64,000 nt of DNA from Mesaphorura yosii (GCA_009869945.1 WIXG01000081.1:186001-250000), one strand, 5' to 3'. Numbered from the stretch's first letter, positions 1 through 11,736 are shown. Made by a program: numbers and translations. Notes: a model not told the origin generated them from the sequence alone.

Positions 1-381
1 ATGGTTCTGTTTACTGAATTTCAAGCCATACATATGAATATACCTGCGAAGAGGATCAGACCAGATTTAGACAGCACATTAAGAAGAATCTTTGTATGAT
101 GAATTTAGTACTCACCCTCTCAGTGATCTTGTGTATGTGAGAAACCCAATCTGGAAGTCCGCACAAAGGATTGTTTTGGACAAATTCTGTAAAATCCTTT
201 CCAAGTACTCATCAGTCTCATCGTCAAAAGTGTGAGCGTATGGCAAGAGCTTCAGAGTCGAGAATGTCTTCTGATACTTGCCGGCATGGGGGTCTTCCGC
301 CAGATTGTCAATTTCAACTTCGTCGCCGCTCTCATCATCCGCTATCGTGTCGGCCAAGTCTCCACTTCCCATATTAGCCAT
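1..381 (-). CDS. PSME4: Proteasome activator complex subunit 4 (PA200), 5' end only
   Basis: This is the N-terminal end of the large HEAT-repeat proteasome cap PA200/Blm10, which binds the 20S core and opens it for peptide and acetyl-histone turnover. Exon 1 runs from the ATG at 381 down to 116 and ends in a GTGAGT donor. Exon 2 begins at 43 after a TTCGCAG acceptor and leaves the window at base 1. The first 35 or so residues are acidic and family-variable. The conserved part follows: KLLPYAHTFDDETDEYLERI matches the KLLPYAERLDAESD region of the vertebrate protein, and across the splice GYIHMYGLKFSKQNH matches TYIRLYGRKFSKEDH. The intron is phase 2. The complete protein would be about 1,800 residues, so more than 95% lies outside the window. 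The identity rests on recalled vertebrate sequence. Confidence 0.93.
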
Positions 382-786
382 TTTGTTAGCAGTGCCGACA
401 CCGGCTCGTTCACGTCTACTTCACTCAGTCAATCCAAGCGTACGGTTAGTCGAACCAGGAAGGTCTTCGCGAACTGGATTCTGATGAAACGAAACGTAAA
501 ATGTTACAACTCTGTCTGAGGGTTTTTTTCCTTTTAGTTGCAAATTAGTCCCGACCTTGTAGTGTGCGCGTGTCTACGAGACTAACTTTCTACCTTATGT
601 ATTTATTTAAGAATGATGAGGGCAAAGCACTGAGGAGTGGAATACTCACACGTGGTAAATAGACACAAGCCCAACAGATTTAAATATTTTTGGATTCTAT
701 CCAAAATTACAAACCTAGTTTTTGAGGGGACTTATATAAAGCACCAGTGAAACAAATGAGACACCAGTGGAAAATAAGTGAATTTA
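382..786. other. 5' flank of PSME4 and short spacer
   Basis: This stretch holds the presumed promoter and 5' UTR of the minus-strand PSME4 gene and the end of the ORF at 787-1272. I see no coding exon, repeat or clear core-promoter motif. Confidence 0.5.
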
Positions 787-1272
787 CTAGTAATCCGGGT
801 ATCGGTGAGACCCCGGAATAAATGAAATCACCAGTGTGATTTTATATGAAAATACCAGGAACATTGCTATTGAAACAAAATAAAATGACAGTAGTATCAA
901 TAGAGTTATCAGTATGAAGGATACGAAAGAATATACGCAATACCAAATGCATGGATTGAGGGTCAGTTGAGGGTTGTACTTTGCAGGTTGGAGACTCTGC
1001 ACGCCTCGATACTTTTGTTCTAGCTGACTGAAAGTATCATTGCAAACACATATTTGAATAGCGGCTTCCAAAAAACGGACAGATTTTCCAGAAACCACGA
1101 AAACTGTCGCTTCGTCAGAAGAAGTGGTCGCCCTGTAGGCATTAAGAAGGCTTTGATCCGTCAATAATTCCACTTTAAGCTTGTATCTTTTCGCGTGCCT
1201 CACTGGCATATCCTGACAAATTACTGATATTTTCTTTTTATTCACTGGCCCCATGTTCTCCGACAATTTCAT
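787..1272 (-). CDS. Unrecognised ORF, 161 residues, with hydrophobic C-terminus
   Basis: A single uninterrupted ATG-to-stop frame lies upstream of PSME4 on the same strand. Residues 1-95 are mixed and basic (for example PVRHAKRYKLKVELL, then VFVVSGKSVRFLEAAIQIC) and look like a small folded domain. About residues 108-150 are strongly hydrophobic (YSFVSFILITLLILLSFYF), consistent with one or two membrane spans. I do not recognise the family. The ATTGCAATAG just upstream of the ATG could be a splice acceptor, so the true start may differ. The hydrophobic tail is AT-rich and may instead be intron read-through after an exon ending near residue 95. It could be a real small gene or a fortunate open frame; transcription evidence would decide. 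Confidence 0.35.
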   Translation of the reverse strand: MKLSENMGPVNKKKISVICQDMPVRHAKRYKLKVELLTDQSLLNAYRATTSSDEATVFVVSGKSVRFLEAAIQICVCNDTFSQLEQKYRGVQSLQPAKYNPQLTLNPCIWYCVYSFVSFILITLLILLSFYFVSIAMFLVFSYKITLVISFIPGSHRYPDY

Positions 1273-3220
1273 TTGTTTTACTATTGCAATAAAAAGAAAT
1301 TTCCGCCGATTAATTCATTAATTTTTTCTCTGGTAAACTAGTTTGTTTCAAAGGTGGATTAAATGGCTGCCGTTTTTGAGCCTCGGCCGACGGCCTCACC
1401 ACACCGATGTTGGCATTGACATTCGACCAGACACGCAAGCGACACGACGAGGAAAATCTTGCACGCTCCTTTCCGCCTACTTTAACTGCGAATTACGAAT
1501 AAATTCGAACTTTCAAAGCGAAATCATGCATCTAATCATCCGCGGACGGATATCAAACCATGAGCTATCGCAAAATTGGATGAATATATCAAAAGAATAT
1601 TAGAACTCACCTTTCAGGAGAAAAGATTCACCTCCTAAAATGCGATCGGCGTCCTTGAAGGAGTCGTCGACAGCCAGCAGCTACTAAATAGTATTGAACT
1701 TCTCTTCTTATCGGAGTTAAAACTTTGCTAAAATTTTATGTTTATGATGCGATGAGCAATTAATTAACGTACAGTAACTTTTGAATTTTGTATTGCACAA
1801 GTCATTTACTCTCTCTTTCTCACCTGTTCTCTCAACCAGCTCAATGCCCAGATGATAATGATAATGAGAAACGAGTCAACCACAATCGCGTATCGCGAGT
1901 CTCGAGAGACCACAAGACTAAAGGGAATGAATCGGCAACTTTGCACTTTTTGCACAGTCAGAATGACAACACAGAACAAAAACAAGTCAGGGAATAACTC
2001 GTTTAAATCTCCCTTGCGCAATTTGCTTTTGGTGCAATATGCTTGCTAACTTCACTTGGTCGATGCGGATTCAAATGTGCCACGTAATTGAATTTTTCCG
2101 TCTCCAAATACGCTTGCAAATTCTTTGTTGCAATCCGCGAACAAATGTTCGCGAATGGTTAACGTGTGATCAGTCGAGTTACTCAAATTATAAGTACGCG
2201 TATAAGTACAGCGCACTTTGAACACATTTTGGTTGAGGTCATTTTATTCAAGTTCAGAGTTTTATTCAGAGTTAAATGTCAAAAGACTCAAAACAATCAC
2301 AAATCTTATCTCGTTAAATTCAAAGCCAAGTTTTGCGACTTTCGTCTGTCGTGCTAGTCAACAACGTCAATAAATATTCTATGAAAGCAACAATCACTAA
2401 AACTAGGCAAATTAAGTTTATATAATGATTCACATTTCTGCTTGTCAGATTTCAGGTTCCAAAATCGCAAAGTGAGTCACAGAAAGAAGATGTGTCAAGT
2501 GCAAACTAAAATTCTCAACCATAACTTAACGAATAAACTAAACAAGAAGAGCAGAAGCAGAGCAAGGAGAAGAGTTCATCAGTTTAAATACTTTGGAATG
2601 AGATCTCGTCTTGCAAAATAGTAGTAACTCACTACCTGACTTTGTCGTGTCGTCAAGTAAAATTAATTAGCTACTTAATCCAAGTGACTAATGCCAATAC
2701 TACTTTCAAAGAGATTTCTAGCAGAGTGGATGGCTCCAACGAAGTTCCAAGAATCACCAAATCACTGGTGGGTAAAACTCGTGAATCGCGACTAAAGCAG
2801 TCACCAGGCAGGAATGAATTTAAATCATTATAATGCACCTAGACAGTTTAACTAATCAAATTCCACATACATAACAAAAACAATGACAAGTTAAAAGCTT
2901 CAGAGACTTCAGACAGCGGATCGTCTTCAGAAATTACAGAATTAAAGCATAAATTGAATTTTTTTTTGTTAAAGTGGAAGAACCGTTCAATTCAGCACTT
3001 TGAGGTTTCCTGATATGTCATGATTACATGCTTAGATTCTTGATTTTGAAGGCAATAGTCGTGTAAGTTTCATGAAAGAGGGTTTCTTATCTTAGCAAGA
3101 TTCGAACGAAAAGTGGTTCCATCTTCACTCGAGCTCGAGACCATAAAATCAATAGGGTTGACGGATTGACTTGTGACAAGAAAATACCTTGTGTAGTTGC
3201 TTTTAAAGCGACGCGACCGA
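1273..3220. other. Intergenic, no gene seen
   Basis: About 1.95 kb of AT-rich sequence lies between the unrecognised ORF and the 3' end of the mitochondrial carrier. The open frames in it are short, lack splice partners and do not resemble known proteins. GC content rises around 1,370-1,470, which may be a promoter for the minus-strand ORF at 787-1272. Nothing else is supportable. Confidence 0.5.
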
Positions 3221-4589
3221 TCAATAAAGTCTTAAAAGTTGCTCATACGAGGTAAAAAATATAATATTCCAAGGGCCCATTCTTAGCCACGCTGGTAAGA
3301 ACCCACGCCAGAGAGCACGCACTCCTGCAATAAAGAATTCGGTAGCAATTCACAAATGCCCTGCAGTAATTTCAGCTTCAGCTTTGTTGAAACCTTGCCT
3401 TCATGCTTTACTGTGGTCACCATACAATCCCAACTTCCACGATAAATCTTCCCAGGTTTCGAATCCGATTTCTCACTCCGGTTCATCTTCTGGCTCATCA
3501 GGCGCGTCTGCAGATTTAAATTCGTCAATATGCATTCATTCAAATTTTTTTGCAGAAATGGTAGGAAATGTCAGCATTTACCCGAATGACATCGACGGGA
3601 GTGGAAGCCACCGCGGCTGCAAAACTCGCTAGGAAACTGGATCTAAAATGAAAGAGGATTCACCTGAATGCGATCGTTTCAAAATTCAAACTGAATTTAA
3701 AGACTGAAGTAGCAAAAGCAGAAGACTAACATGAGATGATTTGGCATTGCGTCCTTCAGCAAGCCATTATCTATGAAATACTTCTTCGCACCGTCGTATA
3801 CGGGCAATTCAACACCAGCGATGATTCCGGCTCGTTGTGAAGTTGGTCCGACGCCCCTCCAAAGCCCGGACAATCCTTCTTGAAGGTATATTTTCTTGAA
3901 TGCCGAGACCAATGAAACGTTTGCTACTGTGGAAGTGGCAACTTGCATTCGAACTTTCAGTACGTCGGTCGGATTGGCGATAGAGCTGCTTATCATTCCT
4001 GGAAGTACATTCATAGTTAAATTCAATAATTCTCTTCCTGGCCCATTAAGGAAAACTTACCAGATGTAACAGCACAGAATACATTGGACAGAAACGACTC
4101 GTCGGGAAATATTTTCTTAAGAGAATAATAGACTCCAAACTTTAATGTTCCATAAATGGATTGTCTCAGCAGAGCAGGACTTATTCTGAAATTTTTAATA
4201 CGTGATCACTATCATTTGTAGTCGCAACCAAGATAGAATAGGCCCTCAAAGTCAAAGACTAACCCATGGTAAAGTGCACTGATGCCTTCCTCCTTCGGAA
4301 TCTTCAAAAGAGCGTCGAACATTCCTACAAAGAAAGTTCAGTGAAGAAAATGAGATAAGTGTAAATAATTGGAAAGTTCGAACTCGAAACCTGTGTAAAC
4401 TGTCCGAACTGGCGACACTCCGGAGGCCACCAAGTGCTTGGCTTGCTGCCCTTGAATCTGCAATCTCGTTTTTGTCGTGTCCAGTGGAAATGTGCCGCCT
4501 TCTGCGATGCATGATGCCAAACCACCATACACAAAGTGTCTCCAGCCAATGGTGCGATTTATCCCGATCCCTCCACTGCGAGGACTCAT
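3221..4589 (-). CDS. Bmcp: Mitochondrial carrier, BMCP1/UCP5 type (SLC25A14/A30 family)
   Basis: This is an inner-membrane mitochondrial carrier of the uncoupling-protein branch, 308 residues, the usual family length. Seven exons on the minus strand: 4391-4589 (ATG at 4589), 4264-4324, 4061-4185, 3731-3998, 3582-3642, 3399-3507 and 3221-3324. Phases agree throughout. All three carrier signatures are visible: [22 protein letters not shown] and [45 protein letters not shown] and GPWNIIFF fit SLC25A14/A30 better than UCP1-3. The family is reported to transport small inorganic or organic anions, but the substrate cannot be read from sequence. The last intron (3325-3398) appears to start with GCAAGG rather than GT. 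The gene is divergently arranged with CBP20, 1.5 kb away. Confidence 0.95.
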
Positions 4590-6069
4590 TTCCCCCGGAC
4601 ACGGACGCGTGATTCCAATTCTGCCGACTCGAGTGCCGAGCTGTCAACTGACAGGTGGCTTACACCGATGTGATTCCATTGTTCATTGTCAGTCGCAGTC
4701 TACGCTGCAACGCCCGGAGGAGAATTTAAGCGTACATGCTGAAAATGCGGATGTTGTGTGACTGAACACCGTAGTATGCTTCCGCGCCAGGTATGAAAGC
4801 TTCGTCAATAGGCCACTTACTCCCTCAGTTCTAGAATATGAGACAAACACTAGATTCAATATTCAAGGCTGTTGTGATTAGAAAACAGCTGAATATAATT
4901 TCCACAGAACGTGTTCTGTCAATACTGTGCACATGGCTAGCTAATGGCTAATGCTAATGTCACGTTCCAGAATTTGGAAACTCGCCTAACACTAACTGCA
5001 GTACGCCGATGATCACCTGATACCGGGATGTTGAAAACTATCAATGCTCGCGTGTCGGCGTGTCTTACAAATGCGCTGCTACTGCCACTACGAGTTGGGC
5101 ACTGGCCCACATAGTAAACAAAACGAGAGACAAGACACATTTCTAAAAATAGATGCACTACGTAGAAAAGGAGAATCCTCATTCAATCCACTAATTAAAG
5201 GCGATCACGTTCTTACTACGAACGCGAATAAGCTAGTGCCGGCAGTCATTGCTGGGACTGTCTCCTGACCTAATTTCACGATGCATGGGAGCCATTGTCC
5301 ATTTTATCGCGCCTGGCGGTACACGCTCATGGCAAATGACAAGCATGGCTAAAGTTCTCCTTGCCAATTGTGGGTCACTGTTTGCAGGAAGTGATTCAGT
5401 GAGTCATACCTGCCGAATTCGGGACGTGATTATGAAATCCTAATCTCAGCCTCAATCCCGCAGATCTCTGATCGATGCTTTCATACAGGCAAAGTCTTCA
5501 GACACAATTTACTCGAGAAACGCCAAAAAGGTAAAATGATTGCTCCACGAGGCCAAAAATTGCTAAATGGTCAATTTTATGAACTTATTTTATAACTTAC
5601 CTTGAAAATAGCTGATGTCCACGCACGAAACTTAAACCAAACAGTGTCAGTGCCAACTCCGATCCGCGTACCAATTAATTGGGGTTATATCGCGTGATTA
5701 TCTTGTGGTTTGTGGCTTAAAATTATGAAAAGTTTCTGCCGTCAAACCACTGCACATGGTTTTCCTTGCAAAGACCTCTGTCACTGTCACCTTTTGAGCC
5801 AAAAATCTGCAAGGTTTCCTTGATTATTTCGTCGCATTTTGAATGGTTTTACATTTTTCAGATTGCCCGACTCCAAAAAAGCCACAACTGAATTGCGTCT
5901 CGCGTATTTTCTATCGAATTTCGAACTTCTGCCGCGTAATTAAGTTAAATTAACTGCGCTGCATAATTTTCTTGATCAGTGGGTGAGCAGACGCAAAAAT
6001 CAGTCGAAGACACCAGGGAATTGGCCGTTCTTTGGAGAAAAAGGCGGAGGCAGAAGACAAAATTACAAC
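4590..6069. other. Divergent promoter interval between Bmcp and Ncbp2
   Basis: This 1.48 kb interval separates two divergently transcribed housekeeping genes and must hold both promoters and 5' UTRs. The short open frames in it are not conserved-looking. The part next to the carrier gene (4,600-4,750) is more GC-rich and may be its 5' UTR. I see no repeat or RNA gene. Confidence 0.45.
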
Positions 6070-6610
6070 ATGAGTCTAACAAAGTTGAGCGATTATCGCG
6101 ATCAACTTTTTAAGGTAAGCCAGCAGCCAATTTTTGCCCCGTTGAGATGCAACCGTGACTTTAGACACTGATAAGAATGCGCCTTTACTTTTACTCCTTT
6201 TACAGGGAACGCAATCCGAATTGGCCGAGAGACTCTTGACGTCCACCACACTTTACATCGGAAACCTTTCCTTCTACACGAGAGAATACCAAATCCACGA
6301 ATTGTTCTCGAAATGTGGTGACCTGCGACGAGTCATAATGGGCCTGGACAGATACCGCAAGACGCCATGTGGATTCTGCTTTGTGGAGTACTACACAAGA
6401 GAAGACGCCGAGAATGCAATGCGATACGTCAACGGCACTCGTCTGGACGACCGACTTATTCGTACCGATTGGGATGCCGGGTTCGAAGAAGGGAGGCAAT
6501 ATGGTCGTGGCAAGACTGGAGGCCAAGTGCGTGACGAATTCCGCAAGGAGTACGATCCGGGACGGGGTGGACATGGAAAAATGTTTGGGAATGCAGAGAT
6601 GGCAATGTGA
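6070..6610 (+). CDS. Ncbp2: Nuclear cap-binding protein subunit 2 (CBP20)
   Basis: This is the RNA-recognition subunit of the nuclear cap-binding complex, which holds the m7G cap of pre-mRNA and U snRNA and works with CBP80 in splicing, export and the pioneer round of translation. Two exons, 6070-6114 and 6206-6610, with a phase-0 intron, give 149 residues. RNP2 (LYIGNL) and RNP1 (CGFCFVEY) of a single RRM are intact. The two tyrosines that sandwich the cap in the human protein (Y20 and Y43) correspond to the Y of SDYRDQ and the Y of TLYIGN. The conserved tail [20 protein letters not shown] is present. The N-terminus is about 11 residues shorter than human. The start at 6070 is chosen because the conserved YRDQ segment begins a few codons later. 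Confidence 0.97.
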
Positions 6611-7635
6611 GAAGCCTGATATCCACTTCATCCTGGTTAGGTTTATGAATGCCGATTCTTCATGGCTCAGCATTGTTCTCTGTTCTCATAATTTAATTTA
6701 AGTCAGTTTAACCCATGGAGGCAATTTTATGTAGGATTTATACAGATTTATATAAATATGACTTGCTGTAAAATCTGTTTACGATTTTGCATTTATTGAG
6801 CGCACATCACTAGTCACCAGTTTCATAATATGACAAGTTAACAAATTGCCAGCATTAGCATTAGCATAACCAGCAAAATTACGTGCTTAGTGGATTGAAG
6901 TCGTAATTAACATTAGTCCTGGCCATGGCTAGTAAGATAGGATCATTGGCATTGGCGGCATCAAGATTTTTTGAAGCAAGCTGCTCATAAGCCGTTGACA
7001 TTTTGATTGAATTGCATAAGTACATGTTCTATTTAGAAGGTTCGAATTTTATTTGTACATTTTATACTAGAAATGTAAGTCTGAAGTCTCTGAAGCTAAA
7101 AGCCCTTCGAAGAAGATTGCAGAATCCAAAGTTAAATTTAATTAAAATACGTTTGTCACCCTGAAACTTTCCACGAAAGGTCGTCAGTTCCCTTGCAGTG
7201 CTTTGTTAAAAGAGGGCCACTGACCGTTTCAGTGCAAGTACAACAATGCTAAAGATAAATCCTCCAGTGCAGTACAGTAATTAAGCATAAAATGGAATCA
7301 TCAGTTACATGGTTATGGACAAGGTACTCATCGTCACGATTCATGATTCATGATACATCTACATCGCAGTAAATAAAATACAGTACAAATGAACTCTGAC
7401 TGAGCGGAAAGGGGAGGAAAAGGTTGTTTCTGCTGGCTGTTACCAGAATAGCAATAGAAACAGCGACCAGTCGATCGAGTCTCAATTCTGAATCCAGTTA
7501 TATTGCGAAGTTGAGTCGAGCAACAACAAAACAACTAAGAGCTCTTCACCAAGTTTTTGTTAACCCAGTCACTGCATTGCCTTCTGGGATTGTTGCATCT
7601 CTTTTAACTCTCGCCATTTTAATTGCCAATTCAAA
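6611..7635. other. CBP20 3' region and cathepsin B 5' region
   Basis: About 1 kb of AT-rich spacer lies between two same-strand genes. It contains short local repeats of ATTCATGATTCATGAT type near 7,340 and AGCATTAGCATTAGCAT near 6,850. No exon, RNA gene or mobile element is recognised. Confidence 0.45.
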
Positions 7636-9599
7636 ATGGCGTCTGCTGGCTTTTATAGTTTCGTTATTTTAATGGTGTGCATGTCCACGGGGTTGGCTGA
7701 ACTGCATCCGACTCCGGACGATATCCACCCACTCTCCGATGAAATGATTCACTACCTCAATTCACTCAAATCAAATTGGACGGTAAATATCTTGATTAAC
7801 GATTAACGAACCACGAAATACTTGACTCGGGCCGGGCTCTACTTAGGCCAACAATGAAAGATGCCTAATGAGAATGTGTTTTGCCTTTTGTAGGCCGGAC
7901 GCAACTTTCATCCTAACCTCGACATGGGCTACATCAAGCGCCTGATGGGCGTCCTGCCCGGATGGCAGAATCATCGTCTCCCGGAAAGGAAGCATCGTAT
8001 TGAAGGACTTTACATCCCAAAAGAATTCGACGCCCGTCAGAAATGGACAAATTGCCCATCGCTCAGAGAGATTCGAGATCAAGGCTCCTGTGGATCGTGT
8101 TGGGTAAGAAAAGAACTAAGCCTATTAACAGCAAGTTTTGCATGATTGCTTAATATCGAGTGTCGAGTCTGGTTGTATAGAACTTCACTTGATCTGTTTG
8201 CATAAAGCCGTTCGCTTCGTCTCATCTCTTCGGCTTGGTCGTTAGCTGAAGTTAGCTAGTTTCGTGACAGCTACATTTTCATGTGACATGACGCAAATCG
8301 CTTTTGAGTTTTTACATTGAAAGAGTCAAAAACATGCAAAACTCTCTGTCATGTTGATGATGACTGTCGTGATTGCGATGATCTTAGAACTATTTAGATA
8401 ACGGCGAATGGGGAGCAAGGAAAACAGCGGCAGGAAAAAGAACTGTAATCATAAGCGTTTTAAAGCGTATTTAACATAACCCTTGCTATTTCTAGTAAAT
8501 TCTCAAATGATTCCTGCTAATGAGTCACTGTCTAATCTGGATGCAAGTGCGGCATTTCTTATCGTAATGAATAAGCAAAACAAATGCGCTGCTGGCTTGC
8601 GGTTTTGATGCAAAAGAAACCCAACCAAATGCCAACTAATTTGCAATTGTGTCTTTTGAGAGTAGTTGTTAATTGAAGACCTTGAGTAGAATAACAATGA
8701 CATCATTTCTACTTTTGCGTCTCGCTAATGTCCTTATCTAATTCCGTAATTCCTTTAACAGGCGTTCGCTGCCACCGAGGCGATGACTGACCGCTACTGC
8801 ATTGCTCACAAAGGTCAACGGTTCCACTTCGCCGCTGAGAATCTGCTTTCTTGCTGCACTGAATGTGGAAATGGATGCAATGGAGGATTTCCGTCTGCAG
8901 CGTAAGATAAAAATAAAAAAGGCAACGCTTATCTAAACCGAGTAGCATCTGAATAATCCTCTTTGCTCCGTTTCTGCAGTTGGGAATACTGGGTGACGAC
9001 CGGCCTTGTTTCAGGCGGTCCGTACGGCTCTCATCAGGGCTGCCAACCTTACGAAATCGCACCGTGCGAGCACCACGTCGTGGGCCCACGTCCAAACTGC
9101 ACGGGAGAAGGCGGCGGTACTCCGAGTTGTGAAAATACATGCGAGTCATCGTACAAAGTTCCTTATCAGAAAGATCTTCATTTTGGCCGCAAAGCGTACT
9201 CTGTCTCAAACTCGGCTCAGCAAATTCAGACTGATATCATGAAGTATGGTCCGGTCGAGGCTGCGTTCACGGTCTACTCGGATTTCCTCCTTTACAAGAC
9301 AGGCACGTTAATATTAATATTTGAGCCTCGTTATCCTGAAGTGAGTCAGTACGCTAATTGGTGCATGTCGTGCCATTTTATCTGCAGGTGTTTATCACCA
9401 CATTACTGGAGAAGAGTTGGGAGGTCACGCGGTAAAGATGCTCGGATGGGGAGAAGAAAACGGAGCAAAGTACTGGATTGTCGCAAATTCTTGGGATTAC
9501 GATTGGGGTGATGGTGGCTTCTTCAAGATCGCCAGAGGCCAAGATGAGTGTGGCATCGAAAGCTCCATCGCCGCGGGTTTGCCAAAGTTGCAGGCTTAA
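7636..9599 (+). CDS. CtsB: Cathepsin B (papain-family cysteine protease, C1A)
   Basis: This is a secreted or lysosomal cysteine protease precursor of 343 residues, typical for cathepsin B. Exons: 7636-7782, 7894-8103, 8762-8901, 8980-9302 and 9388-9599. Residues 1-21 are a signal peptide ([16 protein letters not shown]). A cathepsin B propeptide follows ([20 protein letters not shown]). The catalytic cysteine is in QGSCGSCW, the histidine in [11 protein letters not shown] and the asparagine in [21 protein letters not shown] is present. The occluding loop [13 protein letters not shown] keeps the paired histidines that give dipeptidyl-carboxypeptidase activity, so exopeptidase function is expected. 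Intron 2 is relatively long (658 bases). The last intron appears to begin GCACGT instead of GT, because only that junction restores the conserved YKTGVYHH. It may act in lysosomal or gut digestion; the sequence does not separate these. Confidence 0.97.
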
Positions 9600-9778
9600 G
9601 CGCGTCACGCCACGACACCAGCAAAAAACAAATTCTGTCTTCTCATAAAAATGTCCTTATAAAGTTGCTAGGTCGGGGCTGCGGTTTATGGTTCAAAAGT
9701 TCCAGATCACTCAACTTTCGGCTCTCTTAAGTGAATTCTGTATCTGTGTTACATTGTTACTTTTTAATTGCTGCTAGA

Positions 9779-9784
9779 AATAAA
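9779..9784 (+). terminator. Poly(A) signal for cathepsin B
   Basis: A canonical AATAAA lies about 180 bases after the cathepsin B stop codon; a second AATAAA follows about 17 bases further on. Position alone supports the assignment. Confidence 0.5.
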
Positions 9785-9799
9785 TTTCTTGTTCAATAA

Positions 9800-10171
9800 A
9801 TCAAAATCAAACGTTTATTAAAATATTAAAATTAAGTATTTGTCTATTAAGCATCACTTTTCACAGACGGCATGCATGGCCACAGGACGTCGCGCAGGTC
9901 ATTGTTAACTTAACTAAGGAGAAAACGAGCATTAGCATTGTTGCATTGCGCATTGCATTGTACTCGGCACGACACGGTACTCAAGCTCATTTAACATAAT
10001 CTATACATTTGAAGCTTCGTGATTGGATTCGTTGTTCAGTTAAAACTTATGGCATTTGACGGAGGCGGCGGTAATGAAACCGGAACGGACTTGAGTGGAA
10101 ATGGAATGAAATCGTAATGGAGTGTAATATTAATTACTTTGGCAGCGCAGCGAAGGAATGAAGGCATTTTC
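9800..10171. other. Convergent 3' interval, no gene
   Basis: This is spacer between the convergent 3' ends of cathepsin B (+) and the LIM gene (-). It contains a short run of ATTGC/GCATTG words near 9,930-9,960 and nothing else recognisable. Confidence 0.45.
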
Positions 10172-11231
10172 CTAGATTTTCATTTCTCGGACCCGTCTTG
10201 CGTTGCAATTCTTGCATAGAATGTGACCATCCAATCTGCATTGAGCAAAATCAGACATCAGGCCAAGGTCAAAATTAAAGCGAACGATCTAATCCGACGG
10301 TTTGTTTACAAATGAAGCAACTTACGGATAACAACCTCTGCCTTCCTGTTCACTTCGAAGGAGTAGGCCGCAGTCTTCGCATTTGTAGCACTGTAAATGG
10401 AAACTCCGATCCAATGCAACCACGCGGACTGTTTCTTCCTTTCCCACCTCCGGCATGATTGGCTCCTTGCATACCGAGCATCTCGGGGCGAACTTGCGGT
10501 GGAAATCTTCAATGCAGTAAATCCGATTCGCAGCGTCTGCGATACAAACCAAGAAAAATCGCTAAGAAACATTTTTAAAAGGGTTTTAAAGTTAATTGGT
10601 TACCTATTGTAAATTGCACTCCCTCCAGACTCTTGGAACAGATGATGCATTTGAAGCACATGGCATGATAAGCCTTGCCATTTGCTCGCAGAATTCTGTC
10701 CATGACTGGCTGATTGCACACGCAGCACTTCTCCAATTTCGCCATGTAATCCCCCTCGCAGTAAGGCCGGCCGTCGACGTGATAGAAGAACGGCTTGCCC
10801 TGCAGTGGGCCGTTGCACACGTGGCACGTGAAACATTTAATGTGGAATACCTGCCCCATGGCTGAACATCCGTTCCCTTCTCCTACGACCTGCATCCCGC
10901 ACTTTGAGCAGATTCCAAAGCAGATTTCGTTGTTCTTCATGGAGTTTATGAGTAATGTCGTCAGCTCGTTGATTCGTTTTTCGTGATTCGGTTGATTTCT
11001 TGGCACATGATTGTGATTGGCGACGGACGCCGATATCGATGACGGGAAGTACGTTCCGTTGAGCGAAGAAGTATGGCTGGTTTGCCCGTAGTAGCGCCCG
11101 CCGGACGAACTGCTAGCTGTGGAGGGTGGCCGGCCGAGATCAGACTGAGAAGTTCTGAAGGACTCGTAAATGTTGTCGGATCCGGTCGGCGACTCGACCA
11201 TCGGGCGCTTCTCGTATCTCCTCGGCTCCAT
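10172..11231 (-). CDS. Zyxin/LPP/TRIP6-family protein with three C-terminal LIM domains
   Basis: This is a focal-adhesion and cell-junction adaptor of the zyxin family, 300 residues, from three exons: 10604-11231, 10326-10536 and 10172-10235. Residues 1-105 are Ser/Gly/Asn-rich and carry a helical [14 protein letters not shown] segment. Three LIM domains follow: LIM1 starts [18 protein letters not shown]2 starts [20 protein letters not shown], and LIM3 starts [13 protein letters not shown] and ends [10 protein letters not shown] across the last splice. MDRILR and [13 protein letters not shown] are the LPP/TRIP6/zyxin versions; ajuba/LIMD1 differ there. LIM proteins of this group sense strained actin and feed into Hippo signalling. 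The N-terminus is much shorter than in LPP (about 600 residues), and no proline-rich VASP-binding repeats are visible. A likely splice acceptor (GTTCAG) lies just upstream of the ATG, so a 5' UTR exon or an alternative longer first exon is possible. Confidence 0.92.
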
Positions 11232-11730
11232 GATTAATCGGGCGGCTCCTGAACGATCAAAAGAGTAACCAACACTGCCAACACACCAAGGAAGCAAAGA
11301 CAATAAAGGGCCCGGAATCTTTTTTACGATCCTTCGTAAAAGTGCCAGATACAAAGTTCTTATCGGCGGCAGTGAGCCTTGCGGGGTGATAACAATAAAA
11401 TTAAAAATAAGCTCCACAATTACGATAATGCAAATATATCGAGTTACACAACGGAAATGAAGGCTGATCTTAATTAATGTTAAAGAATAAGGCAAATGGT
11501 CAAATACGCAACAGGAATTCCAAGAATTTCAATTCACACTCGCGGACTGGCCAGCCTCTTCCTGTGTTCAAGTGTCAAGCAAGCACTCGCCTCGTCAGTC
11601 ACGTAGCAAAAACACGAGAAGTGAGAAAAGTGAAGCACGGCACGGCACAAACTATAAACGTGGCAGCTTTATAATCAATTCATTCATTAAAGTACCGCGG
11701 ACGAAATCTTCAATATCGATAACCTCATCG
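11232..11730. other. 5' region of the LIM gene
   Basis: About 500 bases between the LIM gene start and the poly(A) region of RBM17, both on the minus strand. It probably holds the LIM gene promoter and an untranslated first exon. No protein-like frame is supported. Confidence 0.4.
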
Positions 11731-11736
11731 TTTATT
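11731..11736 (-). terminator. Poly(A) signal for RBM17
   Basis: TTTATT on the plus strand reads AATAAA on the minus strand, about 77 bases beyond the RBM17 stop codon. Confidence 0.55.
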
